Shown here piece after piece: positions 21,990-33,272 of a stretch of 64,000 nucleotides of DNA. Position 1 is the stretch's first letter; every line of letters begins with the position of its first letter. The notes under the pieces are model-generated. The model was not told the DNA's origin and did no database searches. It saw only the letters and a program-made list of their open reading frames with translations. The DNA is from Choristoneura fumiferana. Its lineage: Eukaryota > Arthropoda > Insecta > Lepidoptera > Tortricidae. The stretch lies in NCBI RefSeq assembly GCF_025370935.1, contig NC_133476.1, positions 17,104,437-17,168,436 of the forward strand. The letters are read 5' to 3'. Made by a program: the position numbers and the translations under genes.

Positions 21990-22955
21990 CTCAGATTACT
22001 CAGATCCATTGGTTAGTATTACAAAATGATCTTAATAGCTATTGTTAGTGTGACATCGAATGACTGATTGATTGAATTACTTCATTATATTAAAGTTGAC
22101 ATGTTTGAGTCAGGTTTGTTTGCAAACTTTTGCACAATGCTATGATATAGGTAATCCTAATAATCGTTCAAATTTAAGTTCGTTACAAATTAACATTGAG
22201 CCTTTTCAAAGGTTACATCATACTCCTCTTATCTATCTCGTAACATGGAACATAATACATTTTAACACTTCTCTCCCATTTTTCTGACTGACATAAGTTG
22301 ATTACCTTACGTCTTACTGCGTTAAGTGAGTTCAGTCCTATCGTCCCGGTAGTAAAGTTTGCGGATTGTTTTGGTCCGATTAACCTACATTTATTTATGA
22401 ACGAGTGTTTGACGTCACGTTTCTCGGTTTTCCATCAAGTCAGGGACGCGGGAGGGTTGCCATGTTTGTTGAGAAATTATTAAGAACGGAAAGAGAAAAG
22501 CCGATTACTGCAATGAGGGCTATCGTTTTTTGTCTTTCACGATGGCGCCACTGTTGCGTGTGGCTTTCAAAGTCTGTTATTACGGGCATGAAAATAAAAT
22601 TTTGATTAAAATCATATTTATACACCTTAAAACCGTACCATAAAAATATCGAGCAACCACAGTGTTGCGTAGTCCCGTTTTGTTCGAAAAAAAAGGGAGG
22701 ACAAAAGTTTCCGAAAGACAAAACTGTCTGAAAGCTACATACAGCAAACAAACAGCTAATAGGTGTATAACGTTTTGAAAGTATTAGAAACATAATTGAT
22801 GTTGAAGTCGGTTAAAACGTAGAAAGAAACGGATCACAGTTTAAAATAATTACTTTATACCAACGGGGAATAAGTGGGGAGACCATGAGTAGTCCGACTC
22901 TAACTAGTAATTGAAATACAGCGTAAATAATATTGGATTTAATAAGGATTTCCAA
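21990..22955. other. Intergenic stretch, nothing recognised
   Basis: Contains several open frames of 60-117 codons on both strands, none with a recognisable motif, splice context or biased composition. Confidence 0.4.
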
Positions 22956-22959
22956 CAGA

Positions 22960-23370
22960 ATTGGCTTAGGGCTATTCGCGAGATTGACACTGTCCGGGGA
23001 AAGGAGGGCTGCTGGTAACCCAGTCGGGGCAGCTCGGGTCCCGCCGGTTCACAAGTGCTAGGCGCATGCGTCGAAATTGCGCCAATTTCGCGGGCAGCGG
23101 CCTCTGACGGCAGTTCCAGTCCACTGGCAGCGCAGCTAAGGTGCGGTGCGTTGCGTCGGCCCGTTGCAACTAGCACGGAATGGCACTAATTTTGAAAATG
23201 TCATAGTTCGAAAATGGTACGGCGTGAACTGTCGCACCCGTCGCCCGGTCAGATGCGTTCGTGGCTCAGTTAACGACTAGCGTATTGAGTGTTGTGTTTA
23301 GGTTAAGTTTTCGGTGTTTAAGAAGAATATAGTTGTAATAGTTTGCAATGTCGCTTTTAACGTAGTTGGT
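22960..23370 (+). promoter_or_regulatory. Possible GC-rich promoter and non-coding 5' exon
   Basis: A GC/CpG-rich island stands out of AT-rich DNA. It holds the palindrome GCGCATGC at 23062-23069 (NRF-1-type site) and an insect initiator-like TCAGT at 23266-23270. A possible splice donor (TTG|GTACGT) lies at 23369. This is the arrangement of a TATA-less promoter with a short first exon on the + strand. No coding exon can be tied to it, and reading frames inside are unsupported. Inference only. Confidence 0.25.
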
Positions 23371-23903
23371 ACGTATGTGAGTGGAGGCAGGGTCGCAGTG
23401 CCGCGTCCAGTCGAGTGCGAATAACCTTGACACGTTTTCCCGCGCTAGCCTCATCGGCAAAGTTGGCTCTTGTTATCAGTTGCACTATCCTGCTCTGATT
23501 TACTGTAAAAAGCGAGAGGCTACTAATTAAAACCAAGATCAAGCATACATTAAAATACTATCCGTATGAACTGTTAAAAATTAACCAAATATTAAGTTAA
23601 ACGTCGTAGAGCTTAACAGATATGTGTGACGTAGCATTTAAAAGAAATACAGCTTCGAAGTAGTTGCATTAAAATGATTCTTATCTAAATTGTTCAGAGA
23701 AATGACACTGTTGTGACCTATTCAAAGAAGAGTGTGGTGTGGCGCTGTAAAAATGAAAATTTCAAAAGGTGAGATATTTTTAAAGTACCTACCTATAATT
23801 TACCGTTGTATCTGCTTAAATATATTATGTTTTATTTATCTTTTAGTAGCTACATACTCATGTTGTTGCCTAAGATCACAATTGATTTGTTTAAAGGTTA
23901 TAC

Positions 23904-23963
23904 CTTGTATACCGTGTATGTATACGTAAGCGTCTTGTATACCCTGTATGTATACGTAAGCGT
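23904..23963. repeat. 30-bp tandem duplication
   Basis: Two copies of a 30-bp unit with CTTGTATACC and GTATGTATACGTAAGCGT at 23904-23933 and 23934-23963 differ at one base. Confidence 0.85.
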
Positions 23964-24330
23964 CAAGCAATTTTATTAAAAATAAGAGTAATCTCAGTTA
24001 ATTTCTCACAAAGAAAAATCTCTGAGTTAAGTAAGGGTATATACATAACTACCTAGATATAATTATGACATTATCACTCGCAAAACTATTCGTCACAAAA
24101 AGGCGTCATACATTAGGTACATGAGCATGAAAGTAACCACGGTAGTTATCAACGCCAGGTGTTGGTAAAATACAAGTCAAGAAACAATTTTAAATGGGAG
24201 GAATTCGCTAATCATATTATCTCGAATAAAAAGCTGTTATCGTGTGAAGAGAAGAAGATAAATATTAAGTACTTTGTGCAGTAATTTCCATTGATTAATG
24301 TTACGAAGTACCAATGTCAAAATAAAAATA

Positions 24331-24958
24331 AAAAACCGGCCAAGAGCGTGTCGGACACGCCCAAGATAAGTAAGCTTCCGAGGCCATTACGAAAAAATTA
24401 AGTAATATTTTTTTCTAAGGATATCGTATTGTGTACGGAATCTTCCAAGTTTAGGTATATTTTATACCTTAGGCTGTAATTTACTCTTAAATTACTATAA
24501 TTCTCAAGAAATCTTAGCCGTTATAATTCTCCTTGTTAATTTGATATATTTACTAATACCATCCTGATTTTTTTAAAAATTTCCACCCACCAGTAGATTT
24601 TAGAAGGGGAGGGGGAAAATCGATTTTAATGAAAATTTGCACTTTAAAGTTGAATAGATCACTGAATATAAAAATCGTCTTTACAACCCCCCAATGGTAT
24701 TAAAAGACCTATCTAACGATACCCCACACCCACACTATTCGGTTAGTCGAGAAAAAAAATCACCCCCACTTACGTCTATGGGAGGTACCCTAAAAAGTTT
24801 TTTATTTTACTACTTTGTCGGCGTGACTGATATATGTATATTCATGCCAAATTACAGCTTTCCAGTACTAATGGTCTCTGAGCTTAGCCGCGGACAGACA
24901 GACAGAGGGACAGACATGGCGAAACTGTAAGGGTTCCTAGTTGATTACGGAACCCTAA
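24331..24958 (+). mobile_element. Interspersed repeat family D, near full length
   Basis: It starts AACCGGCCAAGAGCGTGTCG and ends GATTACGGAACCCTA, with a (GACA)n patch at about 24892-24915. This is the best complete copy in the window and serves as the empty-site reference for the mariner insertion at 25955. Confidence 0.65.
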
Positions 24959-25077
24959 TGGTCGATTCTTATCTCAAAAATCTTACAACAACGGCTTCAT
25001 TTTAAAATGGCATAAGTTCTGATACGGGCAACATCAAAAAAACTTCTAATAAAATGCAAGGTTGCCAGGTTTTTAAT

Positions 25078-25190
25078 ATCATCATCAGCCGTAGGATGTC
25101 CACTGTTGGACACGGCCTCCCCATAGACCTCCAGTTGCTCTGGTTGGAAGCAGCCTGCATCCACCATGCTGCACCATGTTTTTTACTAGT
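25078..25190 (-). pseudogene. RTE-like LINE 3' end (minus strand)
   Basis: The minus strand reads MQAASNQSNWRSMGRPC and then VDI-type remnants of the usual '...WRSMGEAYVQQWTS' C-terminus, followed by a (GAT)n tail on the left. Similar fragments are at 35826-35960 and 48328-48462. Only the last codons and tail survive. Confidence 0.6.
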
Positions 25191-25904
25191 AGGGAAATAA
25201 ATCATTTACAGGAATAGGAAAAAATCGGTCAAGTGTGAGTGCCAGCGACTCGCGCATGAAGTACAATGTTTTAAAAACAAATAGTTCAGTAATATTTTTT
25301 GTAAAAAATTCTAATATAAGCTTTTTTGTTGGCGGTACTTTTTGCCCTTGGTTACCAAAGTAGATATTCGTCAAGATAAATCAAATGAGATCAAAATGGA
25401 TGCGGTCGTGTCGTTTTATTACAGAGTTTCTATGGCCAACATCTAACTTCATTATCAGATCAGCTCTACGTCATAATAATATTGCATTGTCATCGGATTT
25501 ATACATGCATGCGAAATTTCAGCTCAATCGGTTGACGATATCCACTTCAAATTTAAGTTGAAATATAAATTCCACTTGAACAAACATAACTAGTTACATA
25601 ACATTACAAGTTAATAAAAACATATCACCATAATGTAAGCACTGGGTGCAAGTATTTTAAATAAAGGTCAATTTTAAATTCTCATCCTCTTTGGCTGTCG
25701 CCTGAATAGCGCTATACTCTTGTCATGCGCCGCGGCAGAAAAAAAAACTAAAGTCTGAAGGTCCCCAGTTTGATGACTTGAAAAGGTCAGAAAGCTGATT
25801 CGCCCGAACTGTGAACCCGTCTGGAACCTTACAGTAACCTTTACACGCCAACTTTTCAGGTGCAGGAATATGTCCTTAACGTAACGTATGTTTTCGTTTA
25901 ATTT

Positions 25905-27016
25905 TCAAATTTTCCTACCCAACAGTTTTAGATTTTTAGAGAATTTGCACTTTACGAGGGGCGTTCAATAAAAAGTGAGAATGAGTATGTTATAAACAAC
26001 TTTTTCTTCCAACTATGCTTTAATTTCATCATAACCGCACTAAATCCGCCGCTGACACTGTATTTTATGTTACACTGTTTCTGCATCAATAAAAACTTTT
26101 CATTTTAATTTTTTTTTTCAAATACCCAGCACAAAGCGCCCTTGCACACCCAGCACACTTGCTGTTTTGTTTTAAAGTGCTTTGGATGTAATTTGACAAC
26201 GTTACATCTTTCAAAAAATATCTGAACAAGGGACTGTCAGTAAATGCAACCGTTTAAAAATCGGCTTACAAGTAGTTAGAGGGGGGGCATCATATATGCT
26301 CCGTATCATTGTTTTTAACCATTTCTTCAGTTACTGCTGTAGTAGGGCGTCCGGAGCGGGGGTCGTCCATGGTCGATGTTCTTCCACGTCTAAATTCGGC
26401 GCACCAACGTGTGACTGTCGAATACGGAGGAGCATTAGACCCTAAAGTGTCCCGCATATCTAAATTGACTTGGTCCGTAGAAAAATTTTCAAACATAGGT
26501 ATTTGATAACGGCGCGCAGTTCAATTTTTTCTATTTTCGCAAACGTACTCAATAGCATTGCAAAGAAATTACCGTATTTTTTTTAACAAAAGACAGTTTT
26601 ATTTTTTCATAGCAATCAGCTAGATAGATTAGCTTTACTGGCCAGTATTTAATTTCCTAATATTGAAAGAGTTTGCATCTCATTCTCACTTTATATTGAA
26701 CGCCCCTCGTAAAGTTGAATATTTTGCAAACAGATCAGTGAATCGAAAAATCGTCTTGGAAACTCCATTGGTTTTAAAAGACCCATTCAACGATACCCCA
26801 CACTATAGGATTTGTAGGGAAAAAAAAATCACACCTATGACTCTATGGGAGGTACCGTAAACATTTTTTTTTTCGTTTTTTTTTTTTTAATTTTACCACT
26901 TGGTCGGCATGACTGATATATTCATGCCAAATTACAGCTCTCTAGTACTAACGATCTTTGAGCTTAGCCGTGGACAGATAGACAGATAGACGGACAGACA
27001 TGGCGAAACGTTAATG
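25905..27016 (+). mobile_element. Interspersed repeat family D, interrupted by mariner
   Basis: Sequence on both sides of 25955-26709 is family D. 'GAATTTGCACTTTA' before the insert joins 'AAGTTGAATATTTTGC' after it, as in the uninterrupted copy near 24640. The copy ends with (GACA)n and 'CATGGCGAAACG' near 27008. Confidence 0.65.
25955..26709 (-). mobile_element. Mariner deletion derivative, 31-bp terminal inverted repeats
   Basis: The ends CGAGGGGCGTTCAATA... and ...TATTGAACGCCCCTCG match over 31 bp with one mismatch, and a TA lies at each edge (25953-25954 and 26710-26711). The interior on the minus strand keeps only the N-terminal helix-turn-helix part of a mariner transposase: ELRAVIKYLCLK, then after a frameshift APPYSTVTRWCAEFRRGRTS and PRSGRP (26290-26535). 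The catalytic region is absent, so it cannot move itself. Confidence 0.85.
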
Positions 27017-27019
27017 GAT

Positions 27020-27430
27020 TAATTTAAGCGTGATTCCACCAGGTTTACGTAGGCGTGAACTAATGGATAAGATGTTAATGGGGGTCCACGAAAATTTACC
27101 TGCTTTTGATAGTAAAGAGCCAAGTAAGCATTTTTTATAAGCGCCTACCTACATTGTTTTAAGTACCTAACTAAGCAGATAATATTTTAATAAGGCAAGC
27201 GACTGGACAGAACTCAGAAGCGACACAATTTTTATTTTTTGGCGACTTTAAGAATGTGGTATGTAGCAGCATAAACCAGTAAAATTTTGCTACTGATTTA
27301 AGCTTTACTTTAACGTTAATGGAACTGGAGTGAAAGTTTTTATATATTATTATCAATATAGAGGAGAAATAAATGAATATAAATAGGCCCAGATGATGAT
27401 ATTGATGAGATTATTTTACTTAAATTGTGA
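27020..27430. other. Short intergenic stretch, nothing recognised
   Basis: AT-rich and without repeat boundaries or coding signal. Confidence 0.35.
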
Positions 27431-27436
27431 GTATCC

Positions 27437-28400
27437 TACTTAACTGGTGGCAGTTTGGTTCTGTAGTGGTCGCAGTTCTAACCTTTTTTTTTTTTTTTTT
27501 TTTTTCTCGGTGGGAAAATGCGTTACGCACTATCCCGGTGTGTATGGGTGGGTGTATGGGACTCTCCTCTCCCCTTCCTTCCTTCCAATTGGGAAGGAAG
27601 GAAGGGGAGAGGCCTACCCATTAAAAACCCACCGGTATTCCCTCACCAGCCAAGTATGCGAGTCGGCTAGTGGGGGAGCCCCTATCCCCCACTAGCCGAC
27701 TCCACTAGGAAAGAATGGCGGCGAATTGTCGTCGCCTTCTTCCCAACCGTCTGCGCCGGAGCGGGTGCGCAAGGGGATCGTTCTCGCGCTCCCGCTCCTT
27801 CTCCTCCTTCTGCGAAATGATTTCTTCGCAGAAGGAGGCGACGGCCTCCCAAGAGCTCTCGCTCCCCAGCATGGCTTGCACGACGTTGGGGAGCGAGAGG
27901 TCGCCACCGATCGCCGCCATCAGGGTGCGGCGCCGCTGGGCCCAGGCGGTACACACCTCGAAAGTGTGCTGCGCCGTGTCCTCATCGGCGCCGCACTCGT
28001 GGCACGACGCCGTCGCCTCCCTTCCTGCAACCTTGTGGAGATACCGCCCAAAGCAGCCATGCCCGGACAGTACCTGCACAAGGCGGAAGGTTAGAGTTCC
28101 GTGTTCCCTCCGACACCAAGCCTGGAGCACAGGGCGGATGGCTTCGATCGTGCGGAGGCCGTACTCAGCCTCCACTAGCTCATCCGCCCAGCGCTCCAGC
28201 ACCTCTTCCCTCTGGACCTCTCGGGCCCGGGCCAGCTCCTCGGGAGCCAGGGATTCGCCAACCTAACCTATATTAATGGCAGTAGTTTGGTTCTGTAGGG
28301 GTTGCAGTTCTAACCTAACCTAACCTACTTTACTGGTAGCAGTATGGTTTTGAGGGGGTCGCAGTTTTAACTTAACCTAACCTACATTTCTGACATCTAC
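27437..28400 (+). repeat. Minisatellite interrupted by the R1-like LINE
   Basis: 'GGCAGTTTGGTTCTGTAG...GGTCGCAGTTCTAACC' precedes the LINE. 'AACCTAACC...GGTTCTGTAGGGGTTGCAGTTC' and one more unit follow it. The LINE's target is thus a unit of the family also found at 11400-11540. Confidence 0.65.
27487..28262 (-). pseudogene. 5'-truncated R1-like LINE, ORF2 C-terminus and 3' UTR
   Basis: The minus-strand frame is open from 28262 to the stop at 27705-27707. It encodes the end of a non-LTR retrotransposon protein: LARAREVQREEVLERWADEL, LTFRLVQVLSGHGCFGRYLH, a Cys/His cluster CHECGADEDTAQHTFEVC, and a basic tail. This is the pattern of lepidopteran R1-clade ORF2 C-termini. The 3' UTR (27506-27704) holds two perfect hairpins, and the tail appears as a T-run at 27486-27505. 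The frame is intact and GC-rich, which suggests a recent insertion. It sits inside a minisatellite with AACC at both edges. Confidence 0.75.
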
Positions 28401-30238
28401 TAAAACTTATAAGACGATTGAGGGCAAAATTGATTTGCTGACGAATTGTTTTTTCTTTGTTACTTACATCTATTGTGGTTAAATAATATCTGCAGTAATA
28501 ACATCCAACAGATGGTTGCTTCGCCCATTGATGGCGTTGTCATCGAAATACTTATTTTATCACATTTTTTTTCACTAAACGAAAGCAACGCAGGCCATAA
28601 ACTGTATGACAGTGAAGCTTATAGCTACAAATAAGTCTGCTTTGAAAATATATGATAATGGAGTTTTATGAGTACAAAAGAATATGCATAAAAAAAGTAT
28701 GACAAAAAAAAGGAGTACAAGAGATATGTACGACAACTGCCATTATGGTTTGAAATGTTTCGGAGTTATGATCGGTAGTAATAGTGACTAAGTATTAATA
28801 ATGAGTATTATGACAGAAAATCGGGGTTGAAAAATTATGCCAACTTTGGCGCACCCCTATCAAACTTAGGCAATATTTACCTCATTAAGTTGTGGGTTTG
28901 AATTTGATCTGTTGTATTGTACCGTTCCACCGTTCTTGTCTCCGGAGTGTAATATGAAGTCGGTTAGAACGTAATTTACCGTAGACGCTGAGTTATGACA
29001 TGCCACTGAAACTGAATTATACATCCAAGTAAATGGTAACGTCAGGTTTACTTCGCCACGGTCTTTCATGTTGAATATCATTAGCATGGTCCTTCATGAG
29101 AGGTTTTAAAAGTCACGTTAAACGTACATGACGGAAATTTGACTTACCCTCATTAATATTTTATTTGTATAGGGGTCCAGCATGGTTAATTTAATCTTTG
29201 AGAAGTATAGTACTCCAGTTACCTCCTTTTTGGATAGAATTTTACATCGGTATCATCATGTCTTACAGAATAATATAACTGAATGTCAGTATGCGTTATC
29301 AAGAACATTAAGTACTACAAAACGAATAAGAGCAACGAATAAAAGTACCAAATTAAAATTAATATCAAATAATCTGTTCCTACCATGGTCTCCGGATTTG
29401 AAGTTATATAAAACAAAATACGATTTTAAGCACACACGATCAAAAATAAGTATTAGATTATGTTTTACGTGTATGTCCAATGTCTATCGATCAAAATTAG
29501 CTGCATTGCCTCACTACGACCACATGTCGCGTGTGTAGTGTTGGGTTTAGTGCATTGCATGGACACTATTGGACACTAGATATTTCAGCAACTTCATTTT
29601 GGTTACAATAAATTATTTCTTGAGTAGGTATATCCACGACAAGCATTGCATTTTAATAAAATCTAAAAAAAATGAAAAATTTTGTTTGAATGAAATCTTT
29701 TTATTGTACATAGGTAGTTGAATTATGTTAAACTGAGATAACTAAAACGAAATCGTATTCAATGATGTTTGTGTACTTTACTTTAGTACTTTTTTTATTT
29801 ATTTCTTTAGTAACTCATAGAAATTCAGCTCATATTTTAGTTCAGATCAAGTTTGAGCAAGTCCAAGCAAGGCAAAGGGCAAAGGGGGCAAGTTGGTTAA
29901 TATTTATAAAATAACTGAATAAGACTTTCGAACAATTTTCATTATTTTTAATTACACAGTTCTTTTCATTTGCTTTTGCGCTACGAAAATGAGAAATTGT
30001 TTGAAACTCTCTGTACCTATCCAAGTTTTTTTTTATAAGGTAACCCAACCATAAACAGCTGGAGTTCAGAAAGTAAGGCCACGTTAAGTATTGTACCGGT
30101 AAGTTCCATGTTAACACAAAAATAATCCATACAATTCTATGGATGTTTGTCGTTCGACAAACTGATCGTTTTTAAAAATATTTATACCTGAAACTTAAAT
30201 GACCAATTTCTTGAGCTCCCCACATATCTATGTAAAAA
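28400..30238. other. Intergenic stretch with GCATAAT-like phrases, otherwise blank
   Basis: 28640-28850 has scattered phrases like the 10.7-kb motif field (GAGTATTATGACAG, AAAAATTATGCC). A 118-codon frame at 29182-29538 has no recognisable motif. Nothing else could be supported. Confidence 0.35.
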
Positions 30239-30529
30239 AAAACCGGCCAAGAGCGTGTCGGACACGCCCAAGATAGGGTTCCGTAGCCATTACGAAAAAA
30301 ATCAAGTAATATTATGTGCGTTATAAAACAACTAAAACACTTACTACAGTCTTAAAATCTATTACCAAAAAAAGAGCGTATCTTCACGGCACTTACGTCC
30401 TTTTGTTGAGAAGCGCAGTTTTTTTGGCAATAACTCAAAAACGGTATATCCGATCATGTGGAAACCAATTTTCGTTGAAAGTATTTATTAAACGTTACCT
30501 TTCCATATTTTTTGCATATTTTTTGGAGA

Positions 30530-30613
30530 AATTTATTTCATAACAGAAAAGCACAGAGTTATAACACATAATAATGTGTTATAACTCTGTGCTTTTCTGT
30601 TATGAAATAAATT
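30530..30613. repeat. Perfect 40-bp inverted repeat with 4-nt loop
   Basis: The arm 30530-30569 is the exact reverse complement of 30574-30613; the loop is AATA. The core reads CACAGAGTTATAACACAT and its complement. A transcript would form an extremely stable hairpin. Confidence 0.95.
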
Positions 30614-30846
30614 AATCGAGTCTTTTTAAGAAACCTTACTACTTATCCTCTCAAAAGAGCTGTCGAACTATGTGCCACGCGTTGATGCGAGTTAAAAAAT
30701 TTTTTTTTCAATTTCGGATTCCATGCCCCCCTTATAAATATTTATTTTTGTAATTTAACTAAAAAACTAAATAGCGGCTTTGACAAGACATCTGTACTCC
30801 AAATTTCATTGATATACATCTTGTAGTTTTCGAGTAAAATGCCAAT

Positions 30847-30917
30847 GACAGACAGACAGACAGACAGACGGACGGAAGGACGGACGGACGGATGGACAGA
30901 CAGACAGACAGACGGAC
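30847..30917. repeat. (GACA)/(GACG) tetranucleotide microsatellite
   Basis: A run of GACA units switches to GACG/GGAC variants and back to GACA. It marks the 3' part of repeat family D. Confidence 0.9.
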
Positions 30918-31032
30918 TTGACGAAACTATAAGGGTTCCGTTTTTGCCATTTTGCCCGGAACACTAAAAACAATCACGATCACATGTCATACATCAGTAA
31001 ATTTCCATAAATTTACTCATATTTTTATGATA

Positions 31033-31941
31033 TCTATATATATCAAAGGCAAAACTGACTCACTGTGTTATATATCAACTCACAGCCCAAACCGCTGGGC
31101 CTAGAAACTTGAAATTTGGTACAGGGGTTCCTTTCATGATGTAAGTGAGCACGAAGAAAGGATTTATCCAAATTCCCACGGGTTAGGGAATAAATGAGAT
31201 TTATATTTTCGCTTCAGTGTGGCCCTAACTCCGTAATTATAAATATTAGAGACTTCAAATTTGATATAAGATAATATAAAAAAAACTGTTTCAAAATTTT
31301 TCCCAAAAAATAATACAGAAGTGCACTAGGGAAAGATTTCTAGAAAATCCCATGGAATAGGAAAATATCTTAACTTTGTTTTTTTCTTTATGGGGGTAAT
31401 CTCTGAAACTACTGAGCTGATTTAAATAATTCTTTTACCAATAGAAAGCTACACTATCTCTGATTGAAATACTCTAAAAAAAAACTCGGAATAAAAATAA
31501 GTGAATTCAATTTCGGGGCAGATTTTCAAAATTCTTTCTGTAATCGACAATTAAGAATATTAAAATAGATTGTAACAGTAATTCATGTCACGCGGATACA
31601 ATTTCTCGGTATATAATCCTAAATCGTGTATAAAGTCGCGGGAAAAAGAAACGCGTAGTACCTACTTTAACGTTTTCTAAAATTCCACCCCTGAATCAGC
31701 GAAACAGGGTTTCAAAGTCGGTATGAATTAATTTAGCTCATTACGTATGTAGGTCTTAGAATGTAGGTTGATTTATGAATTCAATAATTTGCACCATCTG
31801 TATAAAACAACGTCTGTCGTATTTGTATTTCCACGTCGAAAAATAATCAATCAAAACATGAAAAAAGAATTGCAGAAAGTAAATGTATTATGTCATTGTA
31901 ACCCCAAATTTAACGCGAGCGTAGCCGCGGGTAAAACCTAG
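31033..31941 (+). mobile_element. Non-autonomous Helitron-like element
   Basis: It starts TCTATATATATC after an A and ends GCCGCGGGTAAAACCTAG before a T. This is the TC...CTAG end structure and A/T insertion site expected of Helitrons. The opening text 'CCCAAACCGCTGGGCC' and the closing GTAGCCGCGGG are typical of lepidopteran families. There is no helicase or Rep coding sequence. A short relative is at 52452-52604. Confidence 0.65.
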
Positions 31942-31944
31942 TCA

Positions 31945-33270
31945 AAAAATATAAATACAAATATTTTTCATGGGTAGTTTATAATCCCGTTTTATTTTGA
32001 CAGAATAATTTTCAATATATCCGTGCGGGAGGAAGAGTTTCCATTCAATACTTCCAAATAATCTGGACTCAACTTTTACAAAGACGAGACGCATCTTTTA
32101 ATTAAACACAGTTAACAGTACAAATTCGTACCTTTAGCAACTCGCCTTGTTCAAAACTAATTTACGAGCGTAAAATAAGCTGCAATATAATTACTTTCGT
32201 TCTTTTCAATAAAGTACGGAAATGGGGGCTCGGGTCAGGTCTAAACACAAAACACTTATGACAGGAGACGGTAACGCGCACCTTACTATGTCAATTTCTA
32301 TCATAAGGTCAGATTACACTAAGCCATGACATGACGCAACGTGAAATTTAATTCAATCTAACTGTCTATGTTATTTAATTATTATTAATAATTATAACTT
32401 TTAACGAGCTATTCTTGTATATTTATTTCGACGAAATTTTCTATTATGGACGCTTTCAGGAGCAATAAATCAATCAAACTTAGTCTTATGCCTGGAAAAA
32501 CAGTGGTTTTGAGTATTCCTGTTTTTTATTCGTCTTATTTAGGGCGCAATAGGAACGGTAATTTTAATTTTGTGCGATGATTTAGCGGTATCATTGGGCT
32601 TGCAAACTGGTATCTTGGGGATCGAATCCTGTTCATATGTGGTTTAAGTATTTATAATATTTGTTTTATTTAGTTTAAGTTTCATTTTTCAAATTTTTTA
32701 GTAGTCAAAAATAAACTGAATTTAGCTCTTCAGGCTAGCAACTTTTTTTTTTATTTTAAAAAGAAGGGTGATAAACGTGCAATATAATTGTAACGTAAAA
32801 TATTTATGTAGTTCCGTGGGTTTGTAACAATTTTATTATTGACATGAATGTGATTAGGTAATGTTGTAGGCGTTACCTCTCCCCCACAAAGACTAGGAAA
32901 ATAAATTAAAAGCAACTCCTGTTCTGGGTGCTTTGTAGGGTCTACATGACAAACTTTTCAGATTACCGCCCCAATTTCTGGGCGTCGAGGATTATGCTGA
33001 TTGTATCGGCCTGTCTGAAAATAGGACCCCAATTTCGGAGAACCTTGCCGTAGGTAGAGTGACATGTAGAGATACTTTTGGGAAACCCACGAGTTTATTA
33101 TTACTTACGCCCTAAAACCCTATTAAATGATGCATGCAAATAGTTAGTTGTGTACTAATAAACAATGTACTTAAAATTTACTATAAACACTATTGTATTT
33201 ACTAGGTATAGGGTAAACTCGCCTAAAACGTACTTGTTCCTAAATCGTACCCTATCAAGTTTTCGTTTCG
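31945..33270. other. Intergenic stretch; possible decayed tRNA-like SINE head at 32585-32640
   Basis: 'TTTAGCGGTATCATTGGGC' followed by 'GGGATCGAATCC' resembles degenerate box A and box B. The rest is AT-rich and blank. Confidence 0.3.
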
Positions 33271-33272
33271 AG

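Larger units (their letters stand above)
30240..30968 (+). mobile_element. Interspersed repeat family D variant with hairpin and (GACA)n
   Basis: It starts ACCGGCCAAGAGCGTGTCGG, like the 24.3-kb copy, and ends '(GACA)n...GACGAAACTATAAGGGTTCC'. The middle differs from the other copies and contains a 40-bp perfect inverted repeat (30530-30613). Confidence 0.6.

Noticed and set aside
27715..28266. 183-codon + strand frame
   Set aside because: It is the GC-rich shadow of the LINE protein read on the minus strand, which has the family motifs.
29182..29538. 118-codon + strand frame
   Set aside because: No recognisable motif, no splice or promoter support, and AT-rich composition like its surroundings.
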